Shown piece after piece: positions 19,008 through 23,442 of a stretch of 23,442 nucleotides of DNA. The DNA comes from Chara braunii. Taxonomy: Eukaryota; Streptophyta; Charophyceae; Charales; Characeae. Position numbers and translations under genes: made by a program. How positions within the stretch are numbered: the first letter of the stretch is position 1; every line of letters begins with the position of its first letter. The notes beneath the pieces were generated by a model. It ran no database searches. It was not told the DNA's origin and saw nothing but the letters and a program-made list of their open reading frames with translations. Location: contig BFEA01001071.1 of the NCBI GenBank assembly GCA_003427395.1, positions 195,714-219,155 of the forward strand. The letters are read 5' to 3'.

Positions 19008-19545
19008 TGTGTGTGTGTGTGTAAGAACATACCGGGTCAGTCGCACAGCCACGTTTGTTCGAAGACCAGCGGTAGTCAGTGTGGAGAAAGATCGGGGCCA
19101 ACGGAGCGGGCAACTGTCCGCAGGGGTGAACAAGGTGACGACGAGCTGTCCGATGGAGGTAAGCACAGTGTGAACGCAGCGGTCAACAGGTAAGTCTCTG
19201 ACCTGCAGCTCGCCTCACACATCTCCCATCGATAGGATGAACAAAAATTGGAACGAGTCTTTCGCTACATCCTGACCAGTTGCTCCCACCGATTGCCACG
19301 ACTATCACACAGAAGAAAGTAAGGATCGTGATGGTTAGCAACGCCTGGACTCAAGTTGACGATCAGGAGAAGCGGCTCCCGCACGGGATCGCAAGGACGA
19401 CCTCGGAGGCGAAACCATCGAACCAGGTGGATAGTGCGATCTTGAAGCTAACAGTACTATGTCACAAACCCCTCCACTACTTACCATACGCAAAGTGAGA
19501 ATGAATCTGCCCCTAGAATCGGGACAAATACACGACCCTTATTAC
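18737..19545 (+). repeat. repeated exon-like cassettes with splice-donor consensus
   Basis: Four diverged copies of a segment, around 18741-18800, 18875-18935, 19231-19275 and 19488-19545. Copies 1 and 4 read in one frame as KIGVNLPLEHENI and KVRMNLPLESGQI. Copy 3 reads KIGTSLSLHPDQ, and copy 2 has a stop. A linked block beginning CAACAGGTAAGTCT and containing GCCTCA and CTCCCAT occurs at 18828 and 19183. Further CAACAGGTAAG, CCAGGTAAG and CCAGGTGAG sites follow at 19723, 19758 and 19626. CAG/GTAAGT is the consensus donor splice site. This could be a duplicated non-coding or coding exon set of an unknown transcript, or just a repeat. No protein family recognised. Confidence 0.4.
18959..19022. 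repeat. TG dinucleotide microsatellite
   Basis: About 32 TG repeats with a single interruption (TATG at 19001). It separates the second and third exon-like cassettes. Cys/Val or His/Thr frames across it are low-complexity artefacts. Confidence 0.95.
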
Positions 19546-20101
19546 GCCTCGTCGTTTGGCACCGTAGCCCGCCTTTCGGTTCATCCCGCATTGCCAGTTC
19601 TTCTTGCACTCGTCTCCTTCCCTCCAGGTGAGTCTCTCGCTTTCTTTCTTCGCGATAACAGAGCTCAGCCTCGACTACCACAAGGATACAGCGCCGAGAT
19701 CGACGAGCCACGCATCTGCCAACAGGTAAGCTCTCAGTCTCGCATTGATGATGCCGCCAGCCAGGTAAGCGCCCTTCCCCTTTCTTTCCCCTTCGTCAAC
19801 TCTTCCTTGCTATCCTCAACTCCCTGTCTTTCCTCTTTGCCTTCACCCTGAACTTCGCCCTTCCTTATGTGATAGTGCACCAAAACAGGTCGACTTCAGC
19901 TTTGACAATGAGTCAGTGACCAGCGACCCGATATCATCGGGTCCGCTGGCTTAAGTAGGAACCGGTCATTCTAACTTCTCCGTATCGTTCCAATTTTAAT
20001 GGATGTCCCGAAGGACCACGGCCAAAATGACGGCCTTGAGATATCACCGTGGAACTGACCGGGCCTAGGCAATTCATTAGTAGTTGGTTTTACTCATGAA
20101 G
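19546..20101. other. non-coding sequence with one long hairpin
   Basis: No gene recognised. Pyrimidine-rich in 19790-19850. A strong hairpin spans 19920-19949: CCAGCGACCCGAT pairs with ATCGGGTCCGCTGG over 13 pairs with one bulged C and a 3-nt loop. Confidence 0.5.
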
Positions 20102-20173
20102 TTCCATCATCTGGATTCGAACATAGGTTTGTATTTCAATACTTCATGGGTGTACCGACTGAGCTAGGCTCTT
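20102..20173 (-). pseudogene. tRNA-like sequence with A and B boxes
   Basis: The minus strand has TAGCTCAGTCGG (20166-20155), a near-perfect A box, and GTTCGAATCC (20122-20113), a near-perfect B box, with normal tRNA spacing. Between them a possible anticodon loop, TTGAAAT, would carry GAA. The acceptor, D and T stems do not close, so it is not a working tRNA gene. A tRNA-derived SINE head or a decayed tRNA is more likely. The nearby poly(A) is on the opposite strand and does not belong to this orientation. Confidence 0.5.
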
Positions 20174-20225
20174 GGGTTCACGGCCGGTCCCGACACCGGT
20201 ACCAGGCCACGTCCCAAAATGGGGC

Positions 20226-20247
20226 AAAAAAAAAAAAAAAAAAAAAG
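20226..20247 (+). repeat. poly(A) tract
   Basis: 22 consecutive A on the plus strand (poly(T) on the minus). It may mark the 3' end of a plus-strand retroposed sequence, but no body could be assigned. The sequence to its left (20180-20225) is rich in CCGG/GGCC hairpins. Confidence 0.6.
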
Positions 20248-20399
20248 ATAAGTAAAACCTAAAATTGAGGCGAGGAGGAGAAAACCGTTGAAACCTTGTC
20301 CCCGGCCCTGCCTATTGGGCCCGCCGTCGGACTCCCCAACAAAACTAAGGGGGATAGTCCCGCGGGACCCTCGACCCTCAGTTTTCTTCGTAAGACGCT

Positions 20400-21123
20400 C
20401 CTCAGTAGTGTGCTTAATAACACGTTCAGTAATTCCGGTGGGTTCAGTCTGCAAATCCTTAAACTAAAAAAAAAGACTTTCAATAGTTGGAGGGCGGGAA
20501 AAAGAAGTCTCACCGACTTTCTTTACTAATACCATCATAACTTTCTGTTCCAACTTTTTCTTTGAAACCATTGATCGAAAGACTGGGTAACTTATACAAC
20601 AAAAAGACAAACTAGAGTCGGAGCCAGACTTGTGATATAACTTAATAGGTTTCATTTTAGATTGTGCATCCTTAAGTTGCACAACCTTGCCTTTGAAGTC
20701 AATATTTGGGTTGGCTTCCTCGTGCCAGTCCATACCCAGAATGAGATCGAAAGGCAAATTCTTCTCTACTAGGAAAGACAATTCATGCATAATTTTCTTT
20801 CTTTCCCTGGTTTTAAACTGACACTTAATACGATCAACATACTGTGAGACAGTGATCATACTCTTGTCCGCTAACATAGACGTGATAGGTCGAGACAAGT
20901 TTTTTACCTTCATTCTGAGATGCAACTTGCGGATTGCTTTCTCGGATATGTAGGACCTCGTCGATCCGGGTTCCAACAACGCACCCACTCGTGATCGTGC
21001 GATTTCTACATCTGCAAACAACAATTCGCCCTTAGACTTTGCTTTTCGAGCCCATGAGCTACGTAAGGCTAGCAATTCATTACCTAGCTCATCAAGGGAA
21101 TCATCCAGAGAGAGACAGAACAT
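20400..21123 (-). pseudogene. element C/D protease and pre-RT segment
   Basis: This is a retropepsin-like domain. ALLEPGSTRSYIS stands where the family has a D-S/T-G active site, so the catalytic Asp has become Glu and the next residue Pro. LPFDLILGMDWHEEANP is the conserved C-terminal part, intact. After the protease the frame runs through RPPTIESLF, meets an in-frame TAG (20464-20466), and continues in the same frame as FKDLQTEPTGITERVIKH, the pre-RT segment. Homology ends near 20400, where the foreign 5-kb block begins. The partner half is the RT at 15440. The damaged active site and the stop suggest no function. Confidence 0.8.
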
Positions 21124-21301
21124 AAGACAATGTGAGGGCGGTCTGGATGATGGGCTAAGGAAGAATCATCCTCTGCCATATGAGAAGAAGGGTAGGAAGG
21201 GTTCGTAGGCGCCTCACCTGTTTGTTCATCCTTACCATTTATCTCAGTAGGAGCAGATGCTACTCCTACTGGCTGCTCGCTTTCGGGTTTCGGATCAAAG
21301 G

Positions 21302-21343
21302 GCAGTATGCGATCACATGTCCTGTTGTGCCGCATTTGAGACA
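21302..21343 (-). pseudogene. element C/D gag zinc knuckle
   Basis: A standard CX2CX4HX4C motif, CLKCGTTGHVIAYC, which would bind packaged RNA. The reading upstream in the same frame is gag-like but has a TGA (probably from a Trp codon) and a TAG. The protease downstream is in another frame. An acidic Ser/Pro/Glu linker is readable between them in a third frame (21281-21130). Confidence 0.8.
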
Positions 21344-21488
21344 TTGCGCATTATCCATGTGCTCCTACCAAGTTTCGCCAGTCAAACCCATCTTCAACCA
21401 GGGCTTCCCTTCGACAATGCCAAGGTGTCATGGAAACGCACGCGGTTTCTTCCTTATAGAATTTTTGGGTGGCCCTCCCATGTTGGCC

Positions 21489-21531
21489 ATAACAACAGTG
21501 ACTTCCCCCTTCCCGGAGTCACTGTTGTTAT
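21489..21531. other. 15-bp perfect hairpin inside gag
   Basis: ATAACAACAGTGACT (21489-21503) and its exact reverse complement (21517-21531) enclose a 13-nt pyrimidine-rich loop. It lies in the linker between the capsid and the zinc knuckle of element C/D gag. Confidence 0.85.
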
Positions 21532-23117
21532 CCTTTTCATTCCTGTCCTCTATCGGCCACTTTTCCACTGTGTCATCATCGAAGACAACGAGGGTGTGGT
21601 CCTGGCGCGTTTGTCGCCAAAGAAGTCGTTTTCCCCTCCTCCTCCTCCGGTCTTAACTACAGCCGCATAGGAGTTTTTGACTTGAGAAGTCATTTGCTTC
21701 CTTTGCAGAGCGAGGTCTCGAAATTGCCTATAGTTATACTTACCTGACTTCGCTTTAGCAACCAGGTGTCCCCGGATGGGCTCAGGCAACGCGCGGGAGT
21801 AGATATACAGCACTTGGTTGTCTTGCAGGTTCAATCCTGGAACCTGCAACAATTGATCGACTTCGCGGGACAAAGTCTCGACCAACGTCGAATGCTTTTA
21901 ACCAATCGTCGTTAATTGGTCAAATGCCTTGTCCACCATCGTTTTGTCGAGGAAACGGTCATTGATCTTGGCCAAGAACTGTTTCAGAGTCAATGTCTTG
22001 GCCCACTCGCAGATGTCTTCGAACCCCGCGGCGCTAACCTCGGCCAACACCCATTGCTTGGCATCACCTCCCATGCAAGAGGTGGTGAACGCAACTTGCG
22101 ACTCCGTCTCGACCGGAGCGGTGCTACCATACGTTTGGATTTCAGCAATCCATAGAAGCAGACTCTCATCTTTCTTATTACTAAACGTAAAAGGCAACTT
22201 CATTTTCACTTTCTCTTTCTTCTTTGCCTTCTCCGGTTCTGCACTTGTCTTGTCCGAAGTTGTCAAAGAAGGAGACGAATGAGAGGAGTTAGACGGAGAG
22301 GGCGGTGGACTCGGCGGTCCGTTTCCATTGGTCGATGTCTTAATTATAAGACCAACAGACTTTATGGCATCTCCCATCAACTTCTTTATTTCTTTCTTAT
22401 CTTTTTTTCCTTCTTGTCTTTTCTTCTTCCTTACCTTCTACATGATTCTTTCGTTTCACAATATTTGTGATTGTTCTTAGTCCTACAACAATCTCATCTA
22501 ACTGAGTTTGCTGTCTGTCAATTTTCTCTTCCAAAAAGGTAAGGTAAGTCACAATATGAGACAACATATGAGACATATCTGCCTCTTCTCCAATTTCTGT
22601 TCCAATCACTTATCTAATTTCTTTAACTTTTTGTTCTCTTCTTTGTTTCTGTTCTCTTCTTCTGGCCAGCTCTTCCTTCTTTCTTTCTTCCTCGACCAGT
22701 GTTTTTTTCAACTGCTGGATGTTTGCATCAATCGTAGCCTCGGTCACTTCTGATTTAGTCTCACCTTTATGAGTTGATTCCATTACTTCTTCCAGCTGTT
22801 TCAGGGCAAACTGGTCCGGCGCCTGACGACACTGGGCAATCAGTTTGGAGACCTCGGTCTCAGCTGCCACAACCTCCACAACTGTGATAAATTTCTTCAG
22901 ACGATCTTCAAACGGTCTTCAACCGTCTTCAAATCAAATCTATCACGGATGTGTTGCTCAGCATCCGGTCCGGATAGACGTATTTCAGTCAACGGCTGGT
23001 TCCACAAGGCCAACAGTTCCTGTTTCCTATTCTCAGCCTGCATCCGAGTCTTGATCTCACCGAGAGTGTGATCGGAATAGGAAACAAAAACGTGGTTACA
23101 AACCTCGCCAGAATAGA

Positions 23118-23139
23118 CTTTTGCAAACATTTGCAAAAG
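23118..23139. other. 10-bp hairpin at the candidate gag start codon
   Basis: CTTTTGCAAA and TTTGCAAAAG with a two-base loop. On the minus strand the ATG at 23130-23128 sits at the apex. Confidence 0.7.
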
Positions 23140-23220
23140 TGAGACATTTTCGGAGGACAGAAACAAGAAAATTCGACGGCCAGGTTGGTCTACTGCAAAA
23201 AAAAAAAATAAGAGAGACAA

Positions 23221-23385
23221 TAATTTGAACGGTCACCCGAACCAAAATTCACACTGTCTGAACAAAAAGATTTAATAACAAGGAACATAAATTTTTGCTA
23301 ATTCTGATTGCTATTCTATTTCTACAAGTGGACCGCGCCACGGCTACGCCGTGGCGCACAGCAACGCTCGCTGATACCCTGTGTG

Positions 23386-23417
<32 letters not shown>

Positions 23418-23442
23418 GTCGGCGGTCACAATCCCCTACCCT
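23221..23442. other. leader or flank of element C/D with hairpin and TC repeat
   Basis: No gene. A perfect hairpin spans 23335-23357 (GCGCCACGGC, loop TAC, GCCGTGGCGC). A TC dinucleotide run occupies 23386-23412. No PBS was found before the window ends. Confidence 0.6.

Larger units (their letters stand above)
21344..23220 (-). pseudogene. element C/D gag
   Basis: The reading begins within 23220-23128. An ATG at 23130-23128 (FAKVYSGEV follows) is a candidate start; the frame is open further upstream. There follow an N-terminal region, a long charged coiled coil (22880-22610: Glu/Lys/Arg-rich, ending RREQKVKEIR), a second helix (LTFLEEKIDRQQTQLDEI), a Ser/Pro linker (NGPPSPPPSPSNSS), and a capsid domain (LPFTFSNKKDESLLLWIAEI, then GGDAKQWVLAE, FLAKINDRFLD, VETLSREVDQLLQVPG and LPEPIRGHLVAKAK). 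Breaks: a short near-duplication near 22900-22925 shifting frame, TAA at 22610-22612, an A-run indel near 22400, TAA at 21898-21900, and another shift near 21550. Longer at its N-terminus than many Gypsy Gags. Confidence 0.8.
11661..23442 (-). mobile_element. element C/D: chromovirus (Ty3/Gypsy) split by a 5-kb insert
   Basis: Minus-strand order from the right: gag (from about 23220), zinc knuckle, protease, pre-RT motif (ending about 20400), a foreign 5-kb block (about 20400-15441), RT, RNase H, integrase, GPY/F-like module, chromodomain (to 12818), then a probable 3' LTR. The two halves fit together: the right half ends in the pre-RT segment (LQTEPTGITERVIKH) and the left half resumes about a dozen codons later at [13 protein letters not shown], as in intact relatives. 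The 5' LTR and PBS are not within the window. All domains carry stops or frameshifts. Confidence 0.75.

Noticed and set aside
18632-19193. Frames of repeated His-Thr or Cys-Val over the TG repeat
   Set aside because: They are translations of a dinucleotide microsatellite.
20102-20173. A functional tRNA gene
   Set aside because: A and B boxes are good, but acceptor, D and T stems do not pair.
20102-20247. A SINE ending in the 22-nt poly(A)
   Set aside because: The tRNA-like head is on the minus strand while the poly(A) is on the plus strand, upstream of that head, so they cannot be head and tail of one SINE.

Overview
This is eukaryotic nuclear DNA, most likely from the green plant lineage. 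I see no host protein-coding gene. Almost everything recognisable is decayed mobile-element sequence. The plant assignment rests on a primer-binding site complementary to initiator-Met tRNA of the plant type (TGGTATCAGAGC, minus strand) and on Ty3/Gypsy chromovirus pol with a C-terminal chromodomain. A charophyte alga such as Chara is my guess from the overall look of the Gag and Pol proteins; that is inference, not shown.

Layout. (1) 1-399: no assignable content. (2) 400-6173, minus strand: element A, a degenerate Ty3/Gypsy element with a partial protease/pre-RT region, gag, a 1.5-kb leader, a PBS and a 1.8-kb LTR. Its gag and pol frames join at a textbook -1 frameshift signal (A AAA AAC directly followed by TGA). 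(3) 6174-7981, minus: element B, holding an RT tail, RNase H and the integrase N-terminus. It is cut open inside the integrase core by the LTR of A, and on its other side it is fused to an LTR promoter fragment. (4) 7984-11660: non-coding sequence with a 98-nt structured segment, seven stem-loops with a constant loop, an 8-bp-TSD MITE and five ~118-bp diverged repeats. (5) About 11661-15440, minus: a probable 3' LTR, then chromodomain, integrase, RNase H and RT of element C/D. (6) 15441-20400: a roughly 5-kb insert that splits element C/D. It holds a 38-nt RT scrap, sixteen stem-loops at about 61-bp spacing, an inverted second copy of the 98-nt segment, exon-like cassettes with splice-donor consensus, a TG microsatellite and a tRNA-like remnant. 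(7) 20400-23220, minus: pre-RT, protease, zinc knuckle and gag of element C/D. 23221-23442 is probable leader sequence with hairpins and a TC repeat.

How the parts relate. A is nested in B. C/D is one chromovirus interrupted between its pre-RT motif and RT. All coding parts carry stops and frameshifts, so none is autonomous. The part least explained by known element classes is the pair of inverted units, each made of a 98-nt structured head followed by a hairpin array. In them the loops are constant while the stems change in a compensating way, which suggests selection or amplification at the level of RNA or DNA secondary structure.
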